From assembly GCA_018821925.1 (NCBI GenBank), contig JAHJLF010000039.1:1-63719 (forward strand): a stretch of 63,719 nucleotides of DNA. The letters are read 5' to 3'. Shown one piece after another: positions 11,051 through 18,354 of the stretch. Positions within the stretch are counted from its first letter, which is position 1. Every line of letters starts with the position of its first letter. The stretch comes from Candidatus Edwardsbacteria bacterium. GTDB taxonomy: Bacteria > Edwardsbacteria > AC1 > EtOH8. Both the position numbers and the translations under genes were made by a program. Under the pieces are notes generated by a model, which did not search any database, was not told where the DNA came from, and was given only the letters and a program-made list of their open reading frames with translations.

Positions 11051-11079
11051 TTGACTTTAAATTATAAAAAACATATACT
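11051..11079 (+). promoter_or_regulatory. Sigma70-type promoter for the Rnf-like operon
   Basis: TTGACT (11051-11056), a 17-base spacer and TATACT (11074-11079) precede the first gene of the operon by 39 bases. The same hexamer pair drives the divergent DUF4139 gene. Confidence 0.7.
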
Positions 11080-11118
11080 TAGATGTAAATTTATATCTAA
11101 CCACCTATCGGATGTCTA

Positions 11119-11724
11119 ATGCGGCTACCGTCAGAGACCAAACAACAGCTTTTCATCAAGAACCTGTTCTCCGAGAACGGCCTATTGTTCTCGGGCACCG
11201 GGATTTTCCTGGCAGTGGCCGGAACCCAGACCACGGACCAGGCCTTCTTTCTGGGCAGCATCTGCCTGGCTCTTATACTTGTCAACAGCATCGTCTCCTC
11301 CATTGCCGGCGATATATTCCGTTACCGGATACCCCTGTGGGCAATGGCCCTGGCCTCGGCGGTGATGCTGGCAATCATCGGCTCCGCTTTTGCCGTCAGA
11401 CTGTCCCATCTTCCCGAACACACGGTGATCATCATGTATCTTCTGGCCGCCGGTCCAGTGGTGTTCTCTCGGGCCCAGGCCTTCTCACACACCACCTCTT
11501 TGGGCCGGGCGGTGTTCGACGCCGCCGGCCAGGGAGCCGGCATCCTGCTGGTGATGATGGCTGTGGCCTTCGTGCGGGAGCTGATCGGCAAAGGCTACCT
11601 GGCAGGGGGGCCGCTTTTCAGCCGCCCCCCCTGGCCCATGCTGGGATTGGCTTTCGGCGGGATGCTGCTGACCGCTCTGGCCATAGTAATCTACCGGATG
11701 TCAGCCCCGGGAGGCCGAAAATGA
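11119..11724 (+). CDS. RnfE/NqrD-like membrane protein lacking the cluster cysteines
   Basis: A 201-residue polytopic membrane protein that aligns along its length with RnfE/RsxE/NqrD, the membrane subunit of ion-pumping ferredoxin:NAD oxidoreductases. Conserved landmarks are the N-terminal NGLLFSGTGIFLAVAG (RsxE: LVQLLGLCPLLAV), SRAQAFS (RsxE: GRAEAFA) and VRELIGKGYL (RsxE: LREIIGNGTL). The cysteine of GLCP is glycine here and that of the TNC segment is replaced as well, so the inter-subunit iron-sulfur cluster cannot be held in the usual way. The stop overlaps the next start by ATGA. There is no strong ribosome-binding site at the ATG. Confidence 0.75.
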   Translation: MRLPSETKQQLFIKNLFSENGLLFSGTGIFLAVAGTQTTDQAFFLGSICLALILVNSIVSSIAGDIFRYRIPLWAMALASAVMLAIIGSAFAVRLSHLPEHTVIIMYLLAAGPVVFSRAQAFSHTTSLGRAVFDAAGQGAGILLVMMAVAFVRELIGKGYLAGGPLFSRPPWPMLGLAFGGMLLTALAIVIYRMSAPGGRK

Positions 11725-12287
11725 CAGCTCATATCGCCATTGCCTTCCTGTCCGGCCTGTTCCTGTATCAGCCGCTGATAAATTTCGGATTGATCCCCTC
11801 CTCGGCCGAGGGCATGTCGCGCCAGCCCTCTCAGGCCCTGGGATACAGCCTGGCCGGCGGGATATTGATCGCCGTCTTCGGCTTCTCAGCATGGATCCTG
11901 CATTACTTGGTGCTGGGTCCGCTGAAAGCCCTGTCCCTGGAGCTGCCCCTGCTGATGCTGTTGATGTGGGGCTGGCACTATCTGATGAAGCGGTCCTTCG
12001 GCAAGCAATCATTGATCGGCCGTCACCTGCCGTTCTATTTTTTAAACATCGCCGTGCTGGGATCCGGCCTGCTGCTGATACACTATACGCCGGACGGCAT
12101 TCTGACCGCCCTGAGCCGTGCTATCGGCATCTCCCTGGGTTTCATGATATCCAATCTGCTGATATCGTTCTTCCGGGAAAAGTCCGAGCGGGGATCGTTC
12201 AGCCGGACCCTTCAAGGGTGGCCGGTATACCTGCTGATCTGCTCGGTATTCTGGCTTTCCTATCATGGAATATCTCTTTTATTTTAG
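11721..12287 (+). CDS. RnfA/NqrE-like membrane protein lacking the cluster cysteines
   Basis: 188 residues, about six membrane segments, aligning with RnfA/RsxA. LINFGLIPSSAEGMSR corresponds to the RsxA segment containing FLGLCPFMGVSK, and LPFYFLNIAVLGSGLLL to LPLITTNCAVLGVALLN. Both cysteines are isoleucine. The C-terminal ISLGFMISNLLISFFREKSE matches the GFSLVLILFASMRE region. The start is coupled to the upstream RnfE-like gene. A longer upstream extension in this frame is possible but would overlap that gene entirely and is not supported. Confidence 0.75.
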   Translation: MTAHIAIAFLSGLFLYQPLINFGLIPSSAEGMSRQPSQALGYSLAGGILIAVFGFSAWILHYLVLGPLKALSLELPLLMLLMWGWHYLMKRSFGKQSLIGRHLPFYFLNIAVLGSGLLLIHYTPDGILTALSRAIGISLGFMISNLLISFFREKSERGSFSRTLQGWPVYLLICSVFWLSYHGISLLF

Positions 12288-12302
12288 GGACTCGACTCTG
12301 CC

Positions 12303-13220
12303 ATGTCTACAAAATTCACTGATAGTTTCTTGAAACTTCTGCCCGGCCTGGACTGCGGGCTTTGCCGGCTGGAGGACGGCTGTCTGGGGTATGCCCAAAG
12401 GCTGGCCCAGGGCGAGCCCGATATCAGCCGGTGCCTGCCCGGCGGCGAGAACCTCAAGGCCAAACTGGCCGAAATGCAGGCTGAGACAGTCATGCCCAGG
12501 TCCAGCGTGGCCTCGTTTGTGGATTGTCAGGGTTCGACCGAGAACGCCCGGAACCGTTTCAATTATTTCGGCGTGGACAGCTGCCGGGGGGCCATGCTGT
12601 TATATGGAGGGAACCGGGAATGCCTCTACGGCTGTCTGCGGCTGGGCGATTGTATCACGGCCTGCCCCTACGGGGCCATCGGCCTGACACCCCAGGGCCT
12701 GCCCAAGATTGACTACTCCAAATGCACCGGCTGCGGACGCTGCACCAACGCCTGCCCCAAGGGGATCCTGAAGCTGGCCCCCAAGACCCAGCAGATATAC
12801 CTGGCCTGCATCTGCCAGGCCAAATCGGAAGGTTTACCCGGGCAGTGCCGGCAGGGTTGTTCCACCTGCGGAAGCTGCTTGAAAGAATGTCCCTACGGAG
12901 CCATTATCTGGGACGGCTCCCTGCCAAAAATAGATTATGAGAAGTGCCGGTCCTGCTCCATCTGCGTTTATAAGTGCCCGCAAAAATCATATCTGGACCG
13001 CATTCCCAACCGCCCCACCGCTTTCATCGGCCTGCAGTGCAACGGCTGTCAGCAGTGCAAATCGGTCTGCCCCACCGACTGTATCATCGGCAAGAAGGGC
13101 GAGCACCACAAAGTGATGCGCGGCCAGTGCATCGGCTGCGGACTGTGCTTCGAGGTCTGCCCCATCAAGGCGGTAACCATGCTGGGAGCCTTGGGGCATG
13201 TGGACCTGAGTGGGTTTTAA
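12303..13220 (+). CDS. RnfB-like polyferredoxin, without membrane anchor
   Basis: A 305-residue iron-sulfur protein. The N-terminal Fe-S domain (LPGLDCGLCRLEDGC, a further Cys near residue 44) and CLYGCLRLGDCITACPYGAI are signatures of RnfB. Five further CxxCxxCxxxCP motifs follow (CTGCGRC, CSTCGSC, CRSCSIC, CNGCQQC, CIGCGLC), so up to six [4Fe-4S] clusters plus the N-terminal one may be present. The usual N-terminal membrane helix of RnfB is missing. It is the third gene after RnfE- and RnfA-like proteins, the normal E-A-B order. An AGGGA lies 14-18 bases upstream of the ATG. Confidence 0.85.
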   Translation: MSTKFTDSFLKLLPGLDCGLCRLEDGCLGYAQRLAQGEPDISRCLPGGENLKAKLAEMQAETVMPRSSVASFVDCQGSTENARNRFNYFGVDSCRGAMLLYGGNRECLYGCLRLGDCITACPYGAIGLTPQGLPKIDYSKCTGCGRCTNACPKGILKLAPKTQQIYLACICQAKSEGLPGQCRQGCSTCGSCLKECPYGAIIWDGSLPKIDYEKCRSCSICVYKCPQKSYLDRIPNRPTAFIGLQCNGCQQCKSVCPTDCIIGKKGEHHKVMRGQCIGCGLCFEVCPIKAVTMLGALGHVDLSGF

Positions 13221-13229
13221 ACATAAAAG

Positions 13230-13865
13230 ATGAAAAATAAAATATTAAAAATATCCCTGATCCTGTTTTTCGTGGTATCTTCCTCAGCTTTCTCCGGTTA
13301 CTGTCAGGCCGAAAGTCTTGACCAGAGATTGTTCGATCAAATCCATACTCGCTGGCAGCGCGACTGGCTGGATGGCCCCATGCAGTTCTGCACCGATGCC
13401 GGAGATACCAAAGTAGGCATAGCAATCTGTGCCGGGGTAGGGCTGTTCGGCGGGGAGAAAGCCCGGCAGAGCGCCAAGCTGGCGCTGACGGCCGACGGCG
13501 CCTCGGCCGTCATAACCTACAGTTTGAAGAACATCGTCAACCGGGACCGGCCGGAGGGCCCCACCGAACGATCCAATTCATCCTTTCCCTCCGGGCACGC
13601 CACCGGCGCCTTCGCCCTGGCCACCGTTTTCTCTCATCAATACCCGAAGCTTTCCATACCATTATATACGGCAGCTACTGGAGTCGCAGTATCACGAATA
13701 TACCTGGGCCGTCATTATCCGTCGGATGTTCTGGCGGGAGCCGTGGTGGGATTTGCCACCGCCAAGCTGACCCTGCATTTCAAGGAACAGATACTGGGAT
13801 TCGAGTTCGACACTTTTTTGCACAATGTATTCAGTAAGGACGAAAATCCGGATCCGTCCCCCTGA
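13230..13865 (+). CDS. PAP2-family phosphatase, secreted or membrane-linked
   Basis: 211 residues with an N-terminal signal peptide or anchor. The three-part phosphatase signature is complete: KNIVNRDRP (KX6RP), PSGHATGAFALA (PSGH) and SRIYLGRHYPSDVLAG (SRX5HX3D). Such enzymes dephosphorylate phosphatidic acid, undecaprenyl pyrophosphate or related lipids. It follows the RnfB-like gene by 9 bases and is probably co-transcribed, though a functional link is not obvious. Confidence 0.88.
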   Translation: MKNKILKISLILFFVVSSSAFSGYCQAESLDQRLFDQIHTRWQRDWLDGPMQFCTDAGDTKVGIAICAGVGLFGGEKARQSAKLALTADGASAVITYSLKNIVNRDRPEGPTERSNSSFPSGHATGAFALATVFSHQYPKLSIPLYTAATGVAVSRIYLGRHYPSDVLAGAVVGFATAKLTLHFKEQILGFEFDTFLHNVFSKDENPDPSP

Positions 13866-13925
13866 ATACAGCAAATATAGAACTAATGTTCCTATCATAT
13901 GGCGGTTTTCCCGCTTTCTCTTATA

Positions 13926-13977
13926 ACACCTCTCCCCTACCCCTCTCCTAAAGCATTAGGAGAGGGAAGGGTGAGGT
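13926..13977. repeat. REP-like palindrome
   Basis: A CT-rich strand followed by its AG-rich complement. The core is an 11-bp stem CCCTCTCCTAA/TTAGGAGAGGG (13941-13951 and 13956-13966) with loop AGCA, flanked by CTCTCCCC and AAGGGTGAGG. It belongs to the same loose family as the palindromes at 16367-16455, 16805-16851, 58905-58936 and 59599-59620. Confidence 0.6.
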
Positions 13978-13997
13978 CGGAAGTTTTAAGACCCGGC

Positions 13998-14219
13998 TTA
14001 ACCTGTAAATTCTTACAGGTTAAGTTAAGTGGACCAGGCGTCCAAATGGGGTCCGGGGGCACAGTGCGAATAGCTGCTGAAAACAATACCTAAAATATCA
14101 ATGCTTCGTAGCGTGTGCTCTTTTCTTCAAAACATTGTTGTTAATATAAGCGGTTTATTAACCGTTAAGCCCTGTGCCCCCGGCGGGTCTTTCGCCCTTT
14201 CTGCCCGGACAGAAAGGGC
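13998..14219. repeat. Intergenic hairpin-rich element (element E3)
   Basis: Three nested structures fill the gap before the MCE gene. A perfect 11-bp stem TTAACCTGTAA/TTACAGGTTAA lies at 13998-14023. A 12-bp inverted repeat CCGGGGGCACAG / CTGTGCCCCCGG (14053-14064 and 14172-14183) encloses ~107 bases. A 10-bp stem GCCCTTTCTG/CAGAAAGGGC has a 6-base loop (14194-14219). The last stem shares its CTTTCTG-N6-CAGAAAG core with the element at 29467-29815. No credible gene is present. Confidence 0.55.
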
Positions 14220-14274
14220 CGAGAAAAGACTTTTTAATATGAGCATTAAATTATATTTCATTTAGAGGTATTTC

Positions 14275-15114
14275 ATGTCCAAAAGATACAATGAGACCAT
14301 AGTGGGCGTGGTGGTGCTTTCGGCCATCGCCCTTTTGATAATCGGACTTTTATGGTTCAACCGGGTGGACATCGGGCGCAAGAGCTACCTGGTCAACGTG
14401 GCCTTCGAGGATGCCGGCGGCCTGCGGGGCGGCGACCCGGTGACGGTGTCCGGCTTCGACAAGGGCAAGGTGAAGTCCATCTCGCTGAATTCCGCCAAGC
14501 CCGGCGTGATCGCAGTACTGATGGTAGACCACGACGTGGCATTAAAGAAAGACGCTCAGTTCTGGCTGTCGGACGCCAGTTTGATGGGCGACAAGCGGAT
14601 CGCGGTCTACCCCGGCAGCTCCGCCCAGCCCTTCGACCCTTCGCAGACCGTTGACGGCGACCGCTCGCCGGGATTGATGGAGACCATGGTCAAGATGGGC
14701 TATCTGGCCAACGAGGCCGCCCAACTGATAGGCAAGATGAAGAACGACCTGGCCACCCCGGAGAACATCAAGAATATCTCGTCGGCCTTAAAGAACCTGG
14801 ACCAGGCCTCTCAGCAGTTGAGCCTGATGGCCTCCCAGAACCGGGCCGCTATCACCGAGACGGTCAAGGACATGAATAAGCTGATCTCGCCCAATAAGGA
14901 GAAACTGGACAGCACCATTCAATACCTGACTCGATCCAGCGCCAAGATGGATTCCATTGCCGATAAGATCAACTCCGGGCAGGGCACCGTCGGACAGCTA
15001 GTGAATAGTAAAGAACTTTACGAGCAGTTGAACAAGACCAACAAGGACCTGCAGGCGCTGATAGCCGACATAAAGGCCAACCCCAAGAAGTATTTGACGG
15101 TGGAGATATTTTAA
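14275..15114 (+). CDS. MCE/MlaD-family protein
   Basis: 279 residues: one N-terminal membrane helix (VVVLSAIALLIIGLLWF), an MCE domain at about 35-115 (YLVNVAFEDAGGLRGGDPVTVSGFDKGKVKSI) and a helical C-terminal region with coiled-coil character. MCE proteins are the periplasmic lipid-binding part of phospholipid transporters such as Mla. The permease and ATPase genes that normally accompany it are absent here, so it is either an orphan or works with a distant MlaEF set. Confidence 0.85.
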   Translation: MSKRYNETIVGVVVLSAIALLIIGLLWFNRVDIGRKSYLVNVAFEDAGGLRGGDPVTVSGFDKGKVKSISLNSAKPGVIAVLMVDHDVALKKDAQFWLSDASLMGDKRIAVYPGSSAQPFDPSQTVDGDRSPGLMETMVKMGYLANEAAQLIGKMKNDLATPENIKNISSALKNLDQASQQLSLMASQNRAAITETVKDMNKLISPNKEKLDSTIQYLTRSSAKMDSIADKINSGQGTVGQLVNSKELYEQLNKTNKDLQALIADIKANPKKYLTVEIF

Positions 15115-15132
15115 ATATAACGTTATTTAATT

Positions 15133-16326
15133 ATGAAAAAAACAAAATCACTTTTAGTTAGGTTGATACCATATATCATTATAGGTATTGGTATTTTACT
15201 AGACTTTATAACTGGTCTAAGATTATTACTAAGCATAAAATTTAACGTTTTAATTTCTATAATATTATTTATTTTCATATATTTTGAGTTTACAGCAAAG
15301 GGCAAATTATTTGAAAAAGGGATTACTTCTTTTTCCAAGAACAAAATGCATCTCAAACCAATAATTGAAGCCTTGGGTAGAACAAAATTTCAGGGGTTTA
15401 TTGTTCTTTTAGCATTTTTATTGATGTTATCATCATCTATTAGCGGCATAAGATATTATTTATCTTGGAAAATTACTGACAACATTAAAATTACTACACC
15501 CACAGAAAAACAATTAGACGCAACCTATTTTGTCAAAGGTTCTAGCAAAATAGCAATATATAACACCCTCTCCCCCACTATTAAATTAGAAATACAAAAT
15601 CTATCAAACTTTGGTGACGCTTTTATTGACTTATATGATGAAAATAATGCATCTAAATATCGCTACAAATTAAATAAAACAAAAGATGGATTTTTTACTT
15701 GGGCACCCAATAAAGACTTGGATATTAATATATATAAAGCTGACATTATAACAAAGGATTACAATTTAAAAAAACCACAAACAGCATCTTTTTTATTTAC
15801 ACCTTCGTTATACGATCAATTTAATAATATATTGAACTGGGTTACCTTATATAAGGGCAGACATGAGATAACAGATGAGGGGCTTTTATTATCTGCAATG
15901 AATTATTCTGTAAAACCTTACATTTTAAAGTATCGATACCCAATTCCAAAATCGGTTAGTATTGAAATATATTGCATTTTTAAATATTCTTCAAACTTAA
16001 AATTAGGTGGCGTTGGCTTTCATTTGCCTGGTGGATATGCCGTAATATTTAGAGATGGTGGCCACAACAAACTAACATTAAGGAAAGGCATTGAATCAAA
16101 AGAAATCCCCTTAAAATTAAACACATGCAAACCGCATTTTGAAACAGATAAATATTATAAATTGAGAGTCGATTTAAATAATTTTGTTATTAAATTGTTT
16201 GTAGATGATATTTGCGTAGCTGAAACAACCACCGATAATATACCAGATGATGATAATTATATTGGTTTTGGTGTATGGAATTGTGACGCTATTTTTAAAT
16301 ATATACGTATTACTTCACCTTTTTAA
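15133..16326 (+). CDS. AT-rich orphan membrane protein with lectin-like C-terminal domain
   Basis: 397 residues, very AT-rich compared with MCE and radA on either side. Three hydrophobic segments occupy the first ~115 residues (RLIPYIIIGIGILLDF, VLISIILFIFIYF, FIVLLAFLLMLSSS). A middle beta-rich domain follows, then a C-terminal domain (GVGFHLPGGYAVIFRDG, YYKLRVDLNNFVIKLFVDD, YIGFGVWNCDAIFKYIRI) that resembles concanavalin-type/LamG or DUF1080 folds. I do not recognise a named family. Its stop lies three bases before a 23-base duplicate of radA sequence, so it may have arrived with that rearrangement. Confidence 0.7.
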   Translation: MKKTKSLLVRLIPYIIIGIGILLDFITGLRLLLSIKFNVLISIILFIFIYFEFTAKGKLFEKGITSFSKNKMHLKPIIEALGRTKFQGFIVLLAFLLMLSSSISGIRYYLSWKITDNIKITTPTEKQLDATYFVKGSSKIAIYNTLSPTIKLEIQNLSNFGDAFIDLYDENNASKYRYKLNKTKDGFFTWAPNKDLDINIYKADIITKDYNLKKPQTASFLFTPSLYDQFNNILNWVTLYKGRHEITDEGLLLSAMNYSVKPYILKYRYPIPKSVSIEIYCIFKYSSNLKLGGVGFHLPGGYAVIFRDGGHNKLTLRKGIESKEIPLKLNTCKPHFETDKYYKLRVDLNNFVIKLFVDDICVAETTTDNIPDDDNYIGFGVWNCDAIFKYIRITSPF

Positions 16327-16329
16327 AAT

Positions 16330-16352
16330 AACTTCGTCTGCCAGTCCTGCGG
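16330..16352 (+). repeat. 23-base duplicate of the radA zinc-finger coding sequence
   Basis: These 23 bases are identical to radA positions 16879-16901, which encode the start of the CxxC zinc finger (NFVCQSCG). The copy is out of context here, 3 bases after an orphan gene. With the radA original it brackets the DUF559 nuclease gene and its palindromes, a 549-base offset. Confidence 0.85.
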
Positions 16353-16366
16353 GGTTTGACCGCCCC

Positions 16367-16455
16367 GACCCCACCCCACCCCACCCTCCCCTCGAGAGCC
16401 TGCCCTGAGACTTGCACCCTGATCAGATTCGAAGGGGGAGGGATCAAGGGAGGGG
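16367..16455. repeat. Composite palindrome upstream of the DUF559 gene
   Basis: The outer arms (16367-16396 and 16436-16455) are the same as the simple palindrome at 16805-16851: a CCCCACC-rich arm ending CCCTCCCCTCGAG and a GGGAGGGATCAAGGGAGGGGT arm split across the element. About 39 bases (16397-16435) are inserted in what would be the loop. They carry the CCTGCCCTGAGA...TCGAAGGG motif seen in other intergenic repeats at 18257 and 59621. The right arm supplies a GGGAGGGG ribosome-binding site for the nuclease gene. Confidence 0.65.
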
Positions 16456-16462
16456 TAAAAAT

Positions 16463-16855
16463 ATGATACGCAATCAAAAAAGCACCAAAATAAAACTAAC
16501 CATGGCCAAAGCCTTTCGCAAAGAAATGACCTTGGCCGAAAAATGCTTCTGGAATGCCTGCCGAAAACATCAAATTGCCAACCTACACTTCAGGAGACAG
16601 CAGATAATTCACGGCTTTATTGCCGACTTTTATTGCAACCAATTAAACCTGGTAGTCGAAATAGACGGCGGCATTCATGAAGAGCAAAAGGATTACGACA
16701 CACTCAGGGACCAGATCATAAACCGACACGGTATAAGGGTTCTAAGGTTTTCCAATGAAGAAGTTATGAATAATATGGATATGGTAATAAAACAAATTCT
16801 TTCTGACCCCACCCCACCCTCCCCTCGAGGGGAGGGATTAAGGGAGGGGTCATGA
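16463..16855 (+). CDS. DUF559 family endonuclease (Vsr-like fold)
   Basis: 130 residues. The DUF559 core is clear: LTMAKAFRKEMTLAEKCFWN, HFRRQQIIHGFIADFYC, the acidic VVEIDGGIHEEQKDYDTLRD and GIRVLRFSNEEVMNN. DUF559 proteins have a PD-(D/E)XK/Vsr-type nuclease fold; no partner is known to me. The last ~17 residues (PTPPSPRGEGLREG) are encoded by a palindromic repeat rather than by a conserved domain. The stop overlaps the radA start by ATGA. I chose the ATG at 16463 because it follows GGGAGGGG at a workable distance; a frame extending upstream only reads through the repeat. Confidence 0.85.
   Translation: MIRNQKSTKIKLTMAKAFRKEMTLAEKCFWNACRKHQIANLHFRRQQIIHGFIADFYCNQLNLVVEIDGGIHEEQKDYDTLRDQIINRHGIRVLRFSNEEVMNNMDMVIKQILSDPTPPSPRGEGLREGS
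16805..16851. repeat. Simple palindrome at the 3' end of the DUF559 gene
   Basis: A GACCCC-started CT-rich arm, a CTCGAG centre and an AG-rich arm ending GGGAGGGGTC. It codes for the nuclease C-terminus and provides the Shine-Dalgarno sequence of radA, whose ATG follows directly. It is the uninterrupted version of the repeat at 16367-16455. Confidence 0.7.
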
Positions 16856-18228
16856 AAAACAAACTCATACCAAAAACCAACTTCGTCTGCCAGTCCTGCG
16901 GCTTTGAGAACTCCAAATGGCTGGGCAAATGCCCGTCCTGCGGGGGCTGGAACACCTTTGTGGAGGAGATCAAGCGGGCCGACCTCCGGCCGGGCAAGAA
17001 CAAGGCTACACGGCAATCCGCCCCCACCCTGCCGCAGACGCTGAAGGAGATCGAGATCCGGGATGACCAGCGATTAATGTCCGGCATCTCCGAGTTCGAC
17101 CGGGTCACCGGCGGCGGCTTAGTATCGGGATCATTGACCTTGATCGGCGGCGACCCCGGCATTGGAAAGTCCACCCTCACCCTGCAGTTGGTGGATCGGC
17201 TGGCCTCATCCGGCCAAAAGGTTTTATATGTTTCCGGAGAGGAATCCCCGGCCCAGATCAAGCTCCGGGCCCAGCGGCTGAAAGTCAACTCGGATAATTT
17301 ATTATTGCTGTCCGAGACCATATTAGAGAATGTCCTGGAGACGGTGCACAAATTAAAGCCCGATATCCTGGTGATGGACTCCATCCAGACAATATACCGG
17401 ACCGATCTGGAATCAGCCCCCGGCTCGGTGGGCCAGGTACGGGAATGCGGGGCCGAGCTGATGCGCCTGGCCAAGACCGAAAACCTGGCCACCATCCTGA
17501 TAGGCCACGTCACCAAGGAGGGCGTCATCGCCGGGCCCCGCACCCTGGAGCACATGGTGGATACCGTGCTGTATCTGGAGGGCGAACGGCACCACGTCTA
17601 TAGGATTTTGAGATCTGTCAAGAACCGTTTCGGCTCCACCAACGAGATCGGCGTCTTCGAGATGCAGGAGGCCGGCATGGTTGAGGTGGCCAATCCCTCC
17701 CAGGTATTTCTTTCGGAACGAACCCGGGAGATCCCGGGCTCCACCGTGGTCTGCTCGCTGGAGGGCACCCGTCCCCTGCTGGTGGAGATCCAGGCCCTGG
17801 TGTCCCCGGCCTCCTACGGCAACCCCCAGCGGGTGCCCACCGGATTCAATCATCGCAGACTGTCTATGTTGCTGGCTGTTTTGGAACGCCGGGCCGGACT
17901 GAATCTGGGGATGCACGACGTTTTCGTCAACATCGCCGGCGGGCTCAAGCTGGATGAGCCGGCCATAGACCTGGGCATCGCTGCGGCGGTGGCCTCGGCC
18001 TTCAAAAATAAGAACGCCGACCCGGACACCGCAGTGGTGGGCGAGATCGGACTGGGGGGCGAGATCCGCAGCGTCGGACAATTGGACAAGAGGATCAACG
18101 AGGCACAGAAGCTGGGTTTCAAACGGATGATCATCCCGGCCCACAATACCAAGGACAAGTATTCAGCCAAGATCAAGCTGGTGGAGGTCCGCTACCTGTC
18201 CGATGCCCTCCAGGCTTTGATAGTATAA
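16852..18228 (+). CDS. radA: DNA repair protein RadA
   Basis: 458 residues, full length. The N-terminal C4 zinc finger is CQSCG...CPSCGGW (residues ~14-32), the RecA-like ATPase has Walker A GGDPGIGKST near residue 100, the KNRFGSTNEIGVFEM motif is diagnostic of RadA/Sms, and a Lon-type C-terminal domain follows. RadA promotes branch migration during recombinational repair. Its start codon is embedded in the ATGA overlap with the DUF559 gene and its ribosome-binding site lies in a repeat, so radA translation now depends on the inserted cassette. Confidence 0.95.
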   Translation: MKNKLIPKTNFVCQSCGFENSKWLGKCPSCGGWNTFVEEIKRADLRPGKNKATRQSAPTLPQTLKEIEIRDDQRLMSGISEFDRVTGGGLVSGSLTLIGGDPGIGKSTLTLQLVDRLASSGQKVLYVSGEESPAQIKLRAQRLKVNSDNLLLLSETILENVLETVHKLKPDILVMDSIQTIYRTDLESAPGSVGQVRECGAELMRLAKTENLATILIGHVTKEGVIAGPRTLEHMVDTVLYLEGERHHVYRILRSVKNRFGSTNEIGVFEMQEAGMVEVANPSQVFLSERTREIPGSTVVCSLEGTRPLLVEIQALVSPASYGNPQRVPTGFNHRRLSMLLAVLERRAGLNLGMHDVFVNIAGGLKLDEPAIDLGIAAAVASAFKNKNADPDTAVVGEIGLGGEIRSVGQLDKRINEAQKLGFKRMIIPAHNTKDKYSAKIKLVEVRYLSDALQALIV

Positions 18229-18255
18229 GCAACAAATCTTTTTTACAGTAAAGCA

Positions 18256-18345
18256 TGCCCTGAGCCGAGCCGAAGGGACGCGAAGCGCTAAAAGTCGTAT
18301 TTTTAGATTCCTCAGTATCCTCTGCGTCTCCGCGGTTCAAGAAAG
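18256..18345. repeat. Dispersed intergenic repeats between radA and the GNAT gene
   Basis: Two widespread repeat motifs occupy the gap: CCCTGAGCCGAGCCGAAGGG at 18258-18277, and CCTCTGCGTCTCCGCGGTTC near 18320-18340, a member of the CTCTGCGTCTCCGCGGT type also seen in reverse at 58810. No gene is visible. Confidence 0.55.
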
Positions 18346-18354
18346 GAATTTATT

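Noticed and set aside
11112-12287. A single 391-codon frame covering both Rnf-like genes
   Set aside because: Only the part from 11721 matches RnfA; the first half is the wrong frame of the RnfE-like gene, which itself has full-length homology.
13899-14093. A short open frame downstream of the PAP2 gene
   Set aside because: It reads through a REP-like palindrome and part of E3, giving a low-complexity Pro/Ser/Gly product.
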